NCBI RefSeq assembly: GCF_007677725.1
Contig: NZ_VEDF01000007.1
Location: 183,604-247,603 of the forward strand
Length of the DNA stretch: 64,000 nt
Direction of reading: 5' to 3'
Source: Pseudomonas sp. URMO17WK12:I11
GTDB lineage: Bacteria > Pseudomonadota > Gammaproteobacteria > Pseudomonadales > Pseudomonadaceae
The notes under the pieces were generated by a model. The model had not been told where the DNA came from. It worked only from the letters and a program-made list of their open reading frames with translations, and did no database searches. Positions 7,877 through 16,347 of the stretch are shown in pieces (positions within the stretch are counted from its first letter, which is position 1; each line of letters starts with the position of its first letter). A program made the translations under genes and the position numbers.

Positions 7877-9442
7877 TCAAGCCTTATTCAAATACATCCG
7901 CGTCGTCAGCAGATACACCGGCAACCCCGAAACCACAATCAGCAACGCCGCATAAGGCGCCGCCGCCGCAAACTCGACGTTGGCCGTATGCGCCCAGACT
8001 TCGGTGGCCAGGGTGGTCATGCCAGTCGGGCTGAGCAGCAGGGTGGCGGTCAGTTCCTTCATGGCATCAAGGAACACCAGCGCAAACGCCGCTGCCAGCG
8101 CCGGGAAGATGATCGGCAAGGTCACCCGGCAGAATGCCGCGAAGCTGCTGGCGCCCAAGGTGCGGGCTGCTTCTTCGAGGGTCGGTGAGGCCTTGTTCAG
8201 CGCGGTGCGCACCGGCGCCTGGGCCAGTGGCAGGAACAGCAACGCATAGGCCAGCAGCAACAGCGCAGTGGTCTGGTACAGCGCCGGCACATAGTGCAGC
8301 GCAAACACCACCAGGGTCAGGGCGATCACCAGGCCCGGCAGCGCGTGCAGCAAATAGGGCAGGCGTTCGGCCCAAATTGCCAGGCGCCCCTTGTAGCGCA
8401 CCACCAGGAAGCTGACCGGCAGCGCCAGGACCACGCAGAACCCTGCGCCACCCAGCGATACCGACAGCGAAGTCAACAGCGCTTGGCCGATCGCTGCCAC
8501 CGGGAACGCCGCCGACGAGCCAACGCTCAGCCAGTAACCAAGCATTGCCAGCGGAATTCCGCTGCCGAGAATCGCCAGGCCCAGGCAGAACAGTTGCGCC
8601 AACGGCATCCAGCCGCGCAGCCGTACCGGTTGGCCACGGCGGGCGACGCCCTGGCCAATGCGCACATGCCGAGCCTTGCCGCGTACCCGCAGCTCCAGCC
8701 ACAGCATCAGCAGGCACAGCGCCAACAGCACGGCCGAGAGCATCGCGGCATTGGCATTGCTGAACTCCAGCTCGAACTGCTGATAGATTGCCGTGGTGAA
8801 GGTCTGCAGGCCGAGAATCGACAGTGCGCCGAATTCCACCAGCATGTGCAAGGCGATCAATAGCGCGCCACCGAGCATCGACGGCCATAGCAGTGGCAAG
8901 GTGATCTTGTGGAACACGCCCCAGCGGCTGTAGCCCAGGGTGCGCGCCGACTCCTCGAGCGAGGTGTCGAGGTTGCGCAGGGTCGCCGCCACAGGCAGGA
9001 ACACCAGCGGGTATTTCGACAGCGCCATGACCAGGATCGCTCCGCCCAGGCCTTCGAAATCCGAGCTCAACGACACCCAGGTAAAGCTGCTGACGAACGA
9101 GGGGACGGCGAACGGCAGGCACAGCACCACGCCCCACAGGCGCCTACCTGGCAAGTCGCTGCGCTCGAGCAACCAGGCCAGGGCCATGCCCACCACCATG
9201 CACACCAAGGTCACGCCACCCATGAGCAGCAGGGTGTTGCGCAGCAGGCCCCAGACGAACGGGCGCCACAGCAGATGCAATGCCTCGCGCCAGCCGGCCT
9301 CCCACGCCTTCATGGCGACGTAGAGCAACGGCAGTACACTCATCGCTACCAGAAATAGCACAGGCAGCAGCACCCAGATCGAGGGGCGCTTGCGGCGCGG
9401 TACGAAGCGTACCGGCACCGGCTCGGACACGGCGGCGGTCAT
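7877..9442 (-). CDS. Ferric iron-type ABC transporter permease (FbpB/SfuB-like)
   Basis: A 521-residue inner-membrane permease with two tandem binding-protein-dependent transport domains, as in the FbpB/HitB/SfuB group that moves ferric iron from a periplasmic binding protein. The two cytoplasmic coupling loops are visible: LEESARTLGYSRWGVFHKIT in the first half and LEEAARTLGASSFAAFCRVT in the second. Its start overlaps the stop of the upstream binding-protein gene by one base, so the two form an operon read leftward. No ATPase gene is adjacent on either side, so the energy-coupling subunit must be encoded elsewhere. Other substrates of this family, such as thiamine or 2-aminoethylphosphonate, cannot be excluded from sequence alone. 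Confidence 0.88.
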   Translation of the reverse strand: MTAAVSEPVPVRFVPRRKRPSIWVLLPVLFLVAMSVLPLLYVAMKAWEAGWREALHLLWRPFVWGLLRNTLLLMGGVTLVCMVVGMALAWLLERSDLPGRRLWGVVLCLPFAVPSFVSSFTWVSLSSDFEGLGGAILVMALSKYPLVFLPVAATLRNLDTSLEESARTLGYSRWGVFHKITLPLLWPSMLGGALLIALHMLVEFGALSILGLQTFTTAIYQQFELEFSNANAAMLSAVLLALCLLMLWLELRVRGKARHVRIGQGVARRGQPVRLRGWMPLAQLFCLGLAILGSGIPLAMLGYWLSVGSSAAFPVAAIGQALLTSLSVSLGGAGFCVVLALPVSFLVVRYKGRLAIWAERLPYLLHALPGLVIALTLVVFALHYVPALYQTTALLLLAYALLFLPLAQAPVRTALNKASPTLEEAARTLGASSFAAFCRVTLPIIFPALAAAFALVFLDAMKELTATLLLSPTGMTTLATEVWAHTANVEFAAAAPYAALLIVVSGLPVYLLTTRMYLNKA

Positions 9443-10455
9443 CAGAGCAAGCCGACCTCGCGTTCAAGCTCCAAGGCTTCCTCGGCGTTGCCAAGGTCGG
9501 CAGGGGAAATCTGCGGCGGACGCAACTCTTCGAACGGCTTGAGACCGCGGTCGGAGACCATGCCTTTATGCAGCGGGTATTCGGCGGTGGTCTGGGTGAT
9601 CACGCGCTGGCCCTCTTCGCTGGCCATCCAGTTGAGCAGGGCCTGGGCTTCTTTGGGATGTTTACTGGCTTTTACTGCGCCTGCACCGGAAATGGTCACC
9701 AGGTTGCCGGCATCGCCGTCGGCCAGGTAGTAGAGCTTCGAGTCGAGCTTGCCGCGCTCGCGCTCAAGGGCGTACCAGTAATAGTTGTTGACCAGCACGG
9801 CGGCCACTTCGCCTTTCTCCACGGCCTTGAGGGCGACCATATTGTTGGTGTAGGTCTTGCCGAAGGCCTTGAGACCGGTCAGCCATTCTTCGGTGGCTTC
9901 ACGGCCGTGCATCTTCAAGATGGCCACGGCCTGCTCCTGGAAGGCGCCGCTGGTAGGCACGAAGCCGACGCGACCGTCCCACTGCGGGTCGGCGAAATCC
10001 ATCACCGTGGTGGGCAGGTCTTTCTCGTCGATCTTCTTCGGGTTGTACACCACCACGCGGGTACGCGCGGTCACGCCCATCCAGGTGCCATTGGCGGCAA
10101 CGTACTGCTTGGGCAGCATGTTCAAGGTGGCGTCGTCGATCTTCGCCAGCAGGCCCAGTTCGCCCAGGTTGTTCAGCGGCGGCGATTCTTCGGTGTAGAT
10201 GATGTCGGCCGGCGAACGGTCGCCTTCCTCGATGATCTGGCTGGCCAGCTGGTTGCTGCTGCCCTTGCGGATATTGATGTGGATACCGGTCTTGGCCTCG
10301 TAGGCCTTGGCGATGGCCTCGCCGATTTCCTTGTGCTGGCCGTTGTACATGGTCAGCGTGACCGGTTCGTCTGCCAGGGCGGCCGGAGCGCCGATCACCA
10401 GGCTCAGAACTGCGGCGGCCAGGGTGCGCATCAGCGGTTGCGGGCGGATCGTCAT
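9442..10455 (-). CDS. Extracellular solute-binding protein of an iron(III) ABC transporter
   Basis: A 337-residue periplasmic binding protein partnered with the downstream permease. An N-terminal signal peptide (LMRTLAAAVLSLVIGAPAALA) precedes the mature start DEPVTLTMYNGQHKEIGEAI. The protein has the class of fold seen in ferric-binding protein FbpA, including KGSSNQLASQIIEEGDRSPAD and VNNYYWYALERE, in which paired tyrosines commonly bind iron. The ATG at 10455 was preferred over a longer frame because AGGAAG lies just upstream and a signal peptide follows. A weak dyad, AACGAAATCGTT near 10501-10513, lies upstream and might be regulatory, but it is a poor match to a Fur box. Confidence 0.88.
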   Translation of the reverse strand: MTIRPQPLMRTLAAAVLSLVIGAPAALADEPVTLTMYNGQHKEIGEAIAKAYEAKTGIHINIRKGSSNQLASQIIEEGDRSPADIIYTEESPPLNNLGELGLLAKIDDATLNMLPKQYVAANGTWMGVTARTRVVVYNPKKIDEKDLPTTVMDFADPQWDGRVGFVPTSGAFQEQAVAILKMHGREATEEWLTGLKAFGKTYTNNMVALKAVEKGEVAAVLVNNYYWYALERERGKLDSKLYYLADGDAGNLVTISGAGAVKASKHPKEAQALLNWMASEEGQRVITQTTAEYPLHKGMVSDRGLKPFEELRPPQISPADLGNAEEALELEREVGLL

Positions 10456-10610
10456 GCGGGTACTTCCTCGCTTACGGCTACATATTCGGAAACAATGGTA
10501 AACGAAATCGTTTCTCAAGTGGCCGGGTGACGAGAAATTCATCGGGCAGACCCAGGCTGTACCGCTGCGTGGCCGCCAGGGGAGGGTGGAAAACCCAAAT
10601 CGCAGGCAAG

Positions 10611-10641
10611 AAAAAACCCACTAGCAAGCTAGTGGGTTTTT
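10611..10641 (-). terminator. Terminator of the tRNA-Leu transcription unit
   Basis: The arms CCCACTAGC and GCTAGTGGG are separated by two bases and flanked by six A residues on one side and five T residues on the other, so the element can work in both directions. It lies immediately after the 3' end of the first tRNA-Leu on the minus strand and faces the iron transporter genes. Confidence 0.88.
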
Positions 10642-10644
10642 GTA

Positions 10645-10731
10645 TGGTGCCCAGGAGAAGACTCGAACTTCCACGACCGTTAAGTCACTGATACCTGAAA
10701 CCAGCGCGTCTACCAATTCCGCCACCTGGGC
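10645..10731 (-). tRNA. tRNA-Leu (anticodon CAG), distal copy
   Basis: Read on the minus strand, the 87 bases begin GCCCAGGTGGCGGAATTGG and end with an encoded CCA. The acceptor arm GCCCAGG pairs with CCTGGGC. The anticodon arm CTGGT-TTCAGGT-ATCAG presents CAG, which reads CUG leucine codons, and a long variable arm is present as expected for a class II tRNA. The layout follows E. coli leuT-type tRNA-Leu(CAG). CUG is the dominant leucine codon in this genome, so a duplicated gene is reasonable. Confidence 0.97.
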
Positions 10732-10818
10732 AAAGCTTTGCATCCTCTGTGGAAGGCGACTATCGTTCGCTTCACACAGTAGTAACAGATCCTTGGTCAT
10801 CTGTTGCTTGAAAATTTT

Positions 10819-10905
10819 TGGTGCCCAGGAGAAGACTCGAACTTCCACGACCGTTAAGTCACTGATACCTGAAACCAGCGCGTCTACCAATTCCGCCACC
10901 TGGGC
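10819..10905 (-). tRNA. tRNA-Leu (anticodon CAG), proximal copy
   Basis: This copy is identical base for base to the one at 10645-10731, including the encoded CCA, and lies 87 bases upstream of it on the same strand. Both copies should come from one transcript driven by the promoter at 10986-11014. The 87-base spacer is not conserved with either tRNA, so the duplication included little beyond the gene itself. Confidence 0.97.
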
Positions 10906-10985
10906 ACACATTCGAGATTAAAAGATGCTTTACAGCGCCGTTCATCTCTACTACAACTTCGGGGTTGCCCGTCGTTGTGGTGCGC

Positions 10986-11014
10986 ACTATACGGGCGCCT
11001 CAGGGGGCTGTAAA
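10986..11014 (-). promoter_or_regulatory. Sigma-70 promoter of the tRNA-Leu pair
   Basis: Read leftward, TTTACA is followed by a 17-base spacer and TATAGT, close to the consensus and with optimal spacing. A GC-rich stretch follows the -10 element, as in many stable-RNA promoters. Transcription would begin near 10979, giving a leader of roughly 75 bases before the first tRNA. Confidence 0.85.
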
Positions 11015-11176
11015 GCCCTCGATCAAAAAAAATTTCAAAAAATTCAACTTGTTGATTCCGCAGGCCTATTCAGGCTCCCCGGAGGTACCGGTGGGGCTGT
11101 CCAAGGCTGACGTTTCCGGTTTCAATACGCACATGGCAGAATTTCTATCTATATACCCCAAGGTGAACCCCTTCTG

Positions 11177-13753
11177 ATGGCCGATTGGCAATCCCTCGAT
11201 CCCGAGGCCGCTCGCGAAGCGGAAAAATACGACAACCCTATCCCCAGCCGTGAGCTGATCCTGCAGCGCCTCGCCGACCGTGGCGAACCGGCCGCGCGCG
11301 AGGAGCTGGCGGCAGAATTCGGTCTCTACGAAGAAGACCAGATCGAAGCCCTGCGCCGTCGCCTGCGGGCCATGGAGCGTGACGGCCAGCTTATCTATAC
11401 CCGGCGCGGCACTTATGCCCCGGTAGACAAGTTGGACCTTATCTGTGGTCGCGTCTCCGGCCACCGCGACGGCTTCGGTTTCCTGATTCCCGATGACGGC
11501 AGCGAAGACCTGTTCCTCAGCCCCTCGCAGATGCGCCTGGTCTTCGACGGCGACCGCGCCCTGGCCCGTGTTTCCGGCGTCGATCGTCGCGGCCGGCGTG
11601 AAGGTGCGCTGGTCGAAGTGGTATCGCGCGCCCACGAAAGCGTGGTTGGGCGCTACTTCGAAGAGGGCGGCATTGGCTACGTGACCCCGGACAACCCGAA
11701 AATCCAGCAGGAAGTGCTGGTGACCGCCGGGCGCAATGGCGGGGCCAAGATCGGCCAGTTCGTCGAGATCAAGATCACCCACTGGCCCACGCCGCGCTTC
11801 CAGCCGCAAGGCGATGTGGTCGAGGTGATCGGCAACTACATGGCCCCGGGCATGGAAATCGACGTCGCCCTGCGCAGCTACGACATCCCGCACGTCTGGC
11901 CCAAGGACGTGATCAAGGAAGCGCGCAAGTTCCGCTCCGAAGTCGAAGAGAAGGACAAGGAAAAGCGCATCGACCTGCGCCACCTGCCGTTCGTCACCAT
12001 CGACGGCGAAGATGCCCGCGACTTCGACGACGCCGTGTATTGCGAGCCCCTGGGCAAGCTGCGCATGTTCTCCGGCGGCTGGCGCCTGTATGTGGCGATC
12101 GCCGACGTGTCCAGCTACGTGCGCCTGGGTTCGGCCCTGGATGTCGAGGCCCAGCAACGTGGCAACTCGGTGTATTTCCCCGAGCGCGTCGTACCGATGT
12201 TGCCCGAAGAGCTGTCCAACGGCCTGTGCTCGTTGAACCCGCACGTCGATCGCCTGGCGATGGTCTGCGAGATGACCATGAACAAGGCCGGCCAGATGGT
12301 CGACTATCAGTTCTACGAAGGGGTCATCCACTCCCATGCGCGCCTGACCTACAACAAAGTCAGCAGCATGCTCGAACATGCCCGCACCCGTGAGGGCAAG
12401 GCGCTGCGCGAGGAGTACAAGGAAGTCCTGCCGGATCTCAAGCACCTCTACAACCTGTACAAGGTGCTGGTCGAGGCGCGCCATGCCCGTGGCGCGATCG
12501 ACTTCGAGACCCAGGAAACCCGCATCATCTTCGGTGAAGAACGCAAGATCGCGGAAATCCGCCCGACCGTGCGCAACGATGCGCACAAGCTGATCGAAGA
12601 ATGCATGCTGGCGGCCAACGTGGCCACTGCCGAGTTCCTCCACAAGCACGGTGTGCCTGCGCTGTACCGCGTGCACGATGGCCCGCCGCCGGAGCGCCTG
12701 GAAAAACTGCGCGCCTTCCTTGGTGAACTGGGCCTGACCCTGCACAAGGGCAAGGACCCATCGCCGAAGGATTACCAGGCCCTGCTGGCAAGCATTTCCG
12801 GGCGTCCGGATTTCCACCTGATCCAGACCGTGATGCTGCGCTCGCTGAGCCAGGCGGTGTACAGCACCGACAACAACGGCCACTTCGGCTTGAATTACGA
12901 GGCGTACACCCACTTCACCTCGCCGATCCGTCGCTACCCGGACTTGCTGGTGCACCGCGCCATCCGCAGCGTCATCCGCTCCAAGGTCGACACCCCGCAC
13001 GTCAAGCGCGCCGGTGCCATGAGCATTCCCAAGGCGCGGATCTACCCCTACGACGTCAACACCCTCGACCAATTGGGCGAGCAGTGCTCGATGACCGAGC
13101 GCCGCGCCGACGAGGCTACGCGTGATGTGGTCAACTGGCTCAAGTGCGAGTTCATGAAAGACCGCGTCGGCGAGACCTTCCCCGGCGTGATCACCGCCGT
13201 GACCGGCTTCGGCCTGTTCGTCGAGCTGACCGACATCTACGTCGAAGGCTTGGTGCACGTCAGCGCGCTACCGGGCGATTACTACCACTTCGACCCGGTT
13301 CATCACCGCCTGTCCGGTGAGCGCACCGGGCGCAGCTTCCGCCTGGGCGACACCATCGAGGTCAAGGTCATGCGCGTCGATCTCGACGAGCGCAAGATCG
13401 ATTTCGAAGTCTCGCAACAGCAGCTCGAAGCGCCAATCGGTCGCAAAGGGCGTAGCGCCGCGGCGCCTGCCAGCGAACCTGCCGAGCCGCAGGCCGTGGC
13501 CAAGGCCACGCCCAAGCCGCGCAGCCGCAAGAGTGAAACTGCCGAAGCGTATTTCCCCAAGGACGCCGTGCAGCGCAACGCCGAGGTGCGCAAGAGCCGC
13601 GAAATGAAAAAAGCGCTGATGACCGAGGCGCGTAGCGGCAGCCCAGCCAGCAGCAAGTCGGAAAAGGGCGGCAAGTCGTCCGGCAAGCCGACCAAGCACC
13701 GTAAAGGCCCGTCGAAGTCCGGCGCGCCACGCAAGAGCAAGAACAAGTCATGA
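11177..13753 (+). CDS. rnr: Ribonuclease R
   Basis: RNase R is a processive 3'-to-5' exoribonuclease that can degrade structured RNA and takes part in rRNA and tmRNA quality control. The 858-residue protein has an N-terminal helix-turn-helix region (about 20-80), cold-shock-like OB domains, the RNB catalytic domain with its acidic cluster DGEDARDFDDAVY near residue 278, an S1 domain near 660-730 (GVITAVTGFGLFVEL), and a basic Lys/Arg/Ser tail of about 100 residues. The 271-base gap upstream mainly holds the oppositely directed tRNA promoter. The stop codon overlaps the rlmB start as ATGA, so the two genes are translationally coupled. Confidence 0.97.
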   Translation: MADWQSLDPEAAREAEKYDNPIPSRELILQRLADRGEPAAREELAAEFGLYEEDQIEALRRRLRAMERDGQLIYTRRGTYAPVDKLDLICGRVSGHRDGFGFLIPDDGSEDLFLSPSQMRLVFDGDRALARVSGVDRRGRREGALVEVVSRAHESVVGRYFEEGGIGYVTPDNPKIQQEVLVTAGRNGGAKIGQFVEIKITHWPTPRFQPQGDVVEVIGNYMAPGMEIDVALRSYDIPHVWPKDVIKEARKFRSEVEEKDKEKRIDLRHLPFVTIDGEDARDFDDAVYCEPLGKLRMFSGGWRLYVAIADVSSYVRLGSALDVEAQQRGNSVYFPERVVPMLPEELSNGLCSLNPHVDRLAMVCEMTMNKAGQMVDYQFYEGVIHSHARLTYNKVSSMLEHARTREGKALREEYKEVLPDLKHLYNLYKVLVEARHARGAIDFETQETRIIFGEERKIAEIRPTVRNDAHKLIEECMLAANVATAEFLHKHGVPALYRVHDGPPPERLEKLRAFLGELGLTLHKGKDPSPKDYQALLASISGRPDFHLIQTVMLRSLSQAVYSTDNNGHFGLNYEAYTHFTSPIRRYPDLLVHRAIRSVIRSKVDTPHVKRAGAMSIPKARIYPYDVNTLDQLGEQCSMTERRADEATRDVVNWLKCEFMKDRVGETFPGVITAVTGFGLFVELTDIYVEGLVHVSALPGDYYHFDPVHHRLSGERTGRSFRLGDTIEVKVMRVDLDERKIDFEVSQQQLEAPIGRKGRSAAAPASEPAEPQAVAKATPKPRSRKSETAEAYFPKDAVQRNAEVRKSREMKKALMTEARSGSPASSKSEKGGKSSGKPTKHRKGPSKSGAPRKSKNKS

Positions 13754-14496
13754 GTCAGCTGGAAAAAATCTACGGCGTCCACGCCGTACAGGCCTTGCTG
13801 CAGCACCATCCGAAGCGGGTCAAGCAGATCTGGCTGTCGGAAGGTCGCAGCGAGCCGCGGATTCAGGCGCTGCTGGCGCTGGCTGCGGAAAACCGCGTCG
13901 CGGTCGGTCAGGCCGAGCGTCGCGAGTTGGACGCCTGGGTCGAAGGCGTGCACCAAGGTGTGGTAGCCGAAGTCAGTCCGAGCCAGGTGTGGGGCGAGCT
14001 GATGCTCGAGGAAATGCTCGAGCGCAGCGAAACCCCGCCGCTGATCCTGGTCCTGGACGGCGTGACCGACCCGCACAACCTCGGCGCTTGCCTGCGCACC
14101 GCCGATGCGGCCGGCGCCACGGCGGTGATCGTGCCCAAGGACAAATCCGCCACCCTGACCCCGGTCGTGCGCAAGGTGGCCTGCGGCGCCGCCGAGGTGA
14201 TCCCGCTGGTGGCCGTCACCAACCTGGCACGCACGCTGGAGAAGTTGCAGCAGCGTGGCCTGTGGGTAGTCGGCACTGCCGGTGAGGCGGAGCAGGAAAT
14301 CTACCAGCAGGACCTGACCGGCCCGTTGGTGATGATCATGGGCGCCGAGGGCAAGGGCATGCGCCGGCTGACCCGCGAGCACTGCGATTTCCTGGTGAAG
14401 TTGCCGATGAGCGGCAGCGTGAGCAGCCTGAACGTGTCGGTCGCGACGGGCGTTTGCCTGTTCGAGGCCGTGCGTCAGCGTCAGGCCAAGCGCTGA
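13750..14496 (+). CDS. rlmB: 23S rRNA (guanosine-2'-O-)-methyltransferase RlmB
   Basis: RlmB methylates the 2'-OH of G2251 in the peptidyl-transferase region of 23S rRNA (E. coli numbering). The 248-residue protein has an N-terminal L30e-like substrate-binding domain (EKIYGVHAVQALLQHHP) and a C-terminal SPOUT knot domain with the three family motifs: LDGVTDPHNLGACLRTADAA, LVMIMGAEGKGMRRLT and LPMSGSVSSLNVSVATGV. It overlaps rnr by four bases, as in many gammaproteobacteria. Downstream lies an imperfect ACCGACCG...CGGTCGGT hairpin (about 14508-14553) without a T run, which may weakly attenuate transcription. Confidence 0.97.
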   Translation: MSQLEKIYGVHAVQALLQHHPKRVKQIWLSEGRSEPRIQALLALAAENRVAVGQAERRELDAWVEGVHQGVVAEVSPSQVWGELMLEEMLERSETPPLILVLDGVTDPHNLGACLRTADAAGATAVIVPKDKSATLTPVVRKVACGAAEVIPLVAVTNLARTLEKLQQRGLWVVGTAGEAEQEIYQQDLTGPLVMIMGAEGKGMRRLTREHCDFLVKLPMSGSVSSLNVSVATGVCLFEAVRQRQAKR

Positions 14497-14596
14497 GTCT
14501 CAGCGTGCACCGACCGTCTGGCGATCCGGCTGCGCCGGCGCAGCGGTCGGTATCGCGATAAAGTGTTTCCGGCTGTTCAAATAATCGCCAATCGCC

Positions 14597-14625
14597 TTGC
14601 TTGTGGGCAGCGCCTTCTCTACAAT
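14597..14625 (+). promoter_or_regulatory. Sigma-70 promoter of the rpsF-rpsR-rplI operon
   Basis: TTGCTT, a spacer of exactly 17 bases and TACAAT form a strong promoter in the gap after rlmB. Transcription would start near 14632, leaving a leader of about 110 bases before rpsF. In other bacteria the S6:S18 complex binds such a leader to control the operon, but I could not draw that structure here with confidence. Confidence 0.8.
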
Positions 14626-14745
14626 TGCGCCCCTTGCCGAGCTGGCAGGCGCGCATGTGCCTCTCCATCGTGCAAGACATACAGTGTCATTCACTCCTTG
14701 TCTGACCAGATTCGCTGGCAGACTACTAACCCGTAAGGAGCATTC

Positions 14746-15171
14746 ATGCGTCATTACGAAATCATCTTCCTGGTTCACCCGGACCAGAGCGAGCAAGTCG
14801 GCGGCATGGTTGAGCGTTACACCAAGCTGATCGAAGAAGACGGTGGCAAAATCCACCGCCTGGAAGACTGGGGCCGTCGTCAACTGGCCTACGCAATCAA
14901 CAATGTTCACAAGGCTCACTACGTGATGCTGAACGTTGAGTGCACCGGCAAGGCCCTGGCCGAGCTGGAAGACAACTTCCGCTACAACGATGCCGTTATC
15001 CGTAACCTGGTCATCCGTCGCGACGAAGCCGTTACCGGTCAGTCCGAGATGCTGAAGGCTGAAGAAAACCGCAGCGAGCGCCGTGAGCGTCGTGAGCGTC
15101 CTGAGCATGCTGAATCCGCCGACGGCGACGACAGCAATGACAGCGACTCCAGCGATAACGCTGACGAGTAA
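14746..15171 (+). CDS. rpsF: 30S ribosomal protein bS6
   Basis: bS6 binds 16S rRNA with bS18 in the central domain of the small subunit. The 141-residue protein starts MRHYEIIFLVHPDQSEQVGG and contains the family segment KIHRLEDWGRRQLAYAINN. It ends in a long charged tail: an Arg/Glu-rich stretch followed by Asp/Ser repeats. In E. coli the S6 tail is extended by added glutamates; here an acidic tail is genetically encoded. An AAGGAG site lies at the correct distance. It is the first gene of rpsF-rpsR-DUF2232-rplI. Confidence 0.98.
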   Translation: MRHYEIIFLVHPDQSEQVGGMVERYTKLIEEDGGKIHRLEDWGRRQLAYAINNVHKAHYVMLNVECTGKALAELEDNFRYNDAVIRNLVIRRDEAVTGQSEMLKAEENRSERRERRERPEHAESADGDDSNDSDSSDNADE

Positions 15172-15199
15172 TCCACGGACCTTTAGAGGAGCCTATTAA

Positions 15200-15430
15200 A
15201 TGGCACGTTTCTTCCGTCGTCGTAAATTCTGCCGCTTCACTGCTGAAGACGTGAAAGAGATCGACTTCAAAGATCTCAACACCCTGAAAGCTTACGTATC
15301 CGAAACCGGCAAGATCGTTCCAAGCCGTATCACCGGTACCAAAGCTCGTTATCAGCGTCAGCTGGCTACCGCTATCAAGCGCGCCCGCTTCCTGGCCCTG
15401 CTGCCCTACACCGACAGCCACGGCCGCTGA
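15200..15430 (+). CDS. rpsR: 30S ribosomal protein bS18
   Basis: The 76-residue basic protein begins MARFFRRRKFCRFTAEDVKE and has the conserved ITGTKARYQRQLATAIKRAR segment that contacts 16S rRNA and bS6. Length and sequence are normal for the family. It starts 28 bases after rpsF with an AGAGGAG site, consistent with a single transcript. Confidence 0.98.
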   Translation: MARFFRRRKFCRFTAEDVKEIDFKDLNTLKAYVSETGKIVPSRITGTKARYQRQLATAIKRARFLALLPYTDSHGR

Positions 15431-15463
15431 GACCGGGTCGTCGACAAGCAGTAAGGGATTAGC

Positions 15464-16327
15464 ATGCGAGCGTTAGCAAGCTTCATCATGCGCGGTCGTG
15501 TGCAGGCCACCCTCGTGGTGGTCATCAGCGCGGTACTGCCGCTGCTGTTCTGGTTGAGTGCCGCTGCCGGCAGCCTTGTGCTGCTGCGGCGTGGCTTCAA
15601 GGATGCTTCAACGGTCATCGCCGGCGGCCTGCTGGCCGGGCTGGCCGTGTGGTTCATGGGCGACCCGATCACTTTTCTGGTGATCGCCGGTGCCTTTGGC
15701 CTGGCTGCGCTGTTGCGCGCCGAGCAACCCTGGAGCCGTGTGCTGGTCGTCAGTGCCGTGTTCGCCGTGGTCTACAGCCTCGTGCTCGACCTGGCCCTGG
15801 CACCGACCTTCGATGCCCTGGCCAAGGCGTTTGCCGAGGCCATGCCGAAGATCGAAGGCGAGCCGGTGCTCTCCGACGAGTTGATCCGCCCTGTGCTGGT
15901 CGCCTCAACAGCAGTGACGGTGCAATTGTTCAGCGTGCTGGCGTTGATGCTGGCGCGTTATTGGCAGGCAGCGTTGTACAACCCTGAAGGTTTCGGCCGC
16001 GAGTTCCGCGCGCTGAAGCTGCCAAAACAGACCATGGCGGTCTTGGTGGCAGTGATGGTGGTGGCCCCGTTCATCGGGCCGCAGTTCATCATCCTGGCAT
16101 CGGCGTCCAGCCTGGTTCTGGTACTGGCCGGCATCGCCTTGATGCATGGTCTGGTGGCACAGGGGCGACTGGCCGGTTTCTGGCTGGTCGGCATGTACGT
16201 GACGTTGCCGCTGATCATGCAGCTGATCTATCCGTTGCTGATGGTCCTGGCCATTGTCGACAGCCTGATTGATTTTCGCGGTCGCAAGTCCCCTCCGGGG
16301 AATGACTCCGCGAACGGTGAAGGTTAA
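15464..16327 (+). CDS. DUF2232 membrane protein
   Basis: A 287-residue polytopic inner-membrane protein with about eight hydrophobic segments, for example FIMRGRVQATLVVVISAVLP at the N-terminus, then paired helices through to VTLPLIMQLIYPLLMVLAIV near the end. It lies between rpsR and rplI, which is the standard place for DUF2232 proteins in Pseudomonas. The family role is unknown. Start at 15464 is supported by an AAGGGA site. Its placement inside a ribosomal protein operon suggests growth-rate-linked expression, but no function can be drawn from that. Confidence 0.85.
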   Translation: MRALASFIMRGRVQATLVVVISAVLPLLFWLSAAAGSLVLLRRGFKDASTVIAGGLLAGLAVWFMGDPITFLVIAGAFGLAALLRAEQPWSRVLVVSAVFAVVYSLVLDLALAPTFDALAKAFAEAMPKIEGEPVLSDELIRPVLVASTAVTVQLFSVLALMLARYWQAALYNPEGFGREFRALKLPKQTMAVLVAVMVVAPFIGPQFIILASASSLVLVLAGIALMHGLVAQGRLAGFWLVGMYVTLPLIMQLIYPLLMVLAIVDSLIDFRGRKSPPGNDSANGEG

Positions 16328-16347
16328 AAGTTAAGAGGTTTTACCAA

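Noticed and set aside
10494..10520. Possible Fur box upstream of the iron-binding protein gene
   Set aside because: There is a dyad AACGA-AA-TCGTT, but alignment to the 19-base Fur consensus matches only about half of the positions, so I do not call it.
11066..13258. Long minus-strand frame of 730 codons across rnr
   Set aside because: Antisense shadow of RNase R, whose domains are fully recognisable on the plus strand.
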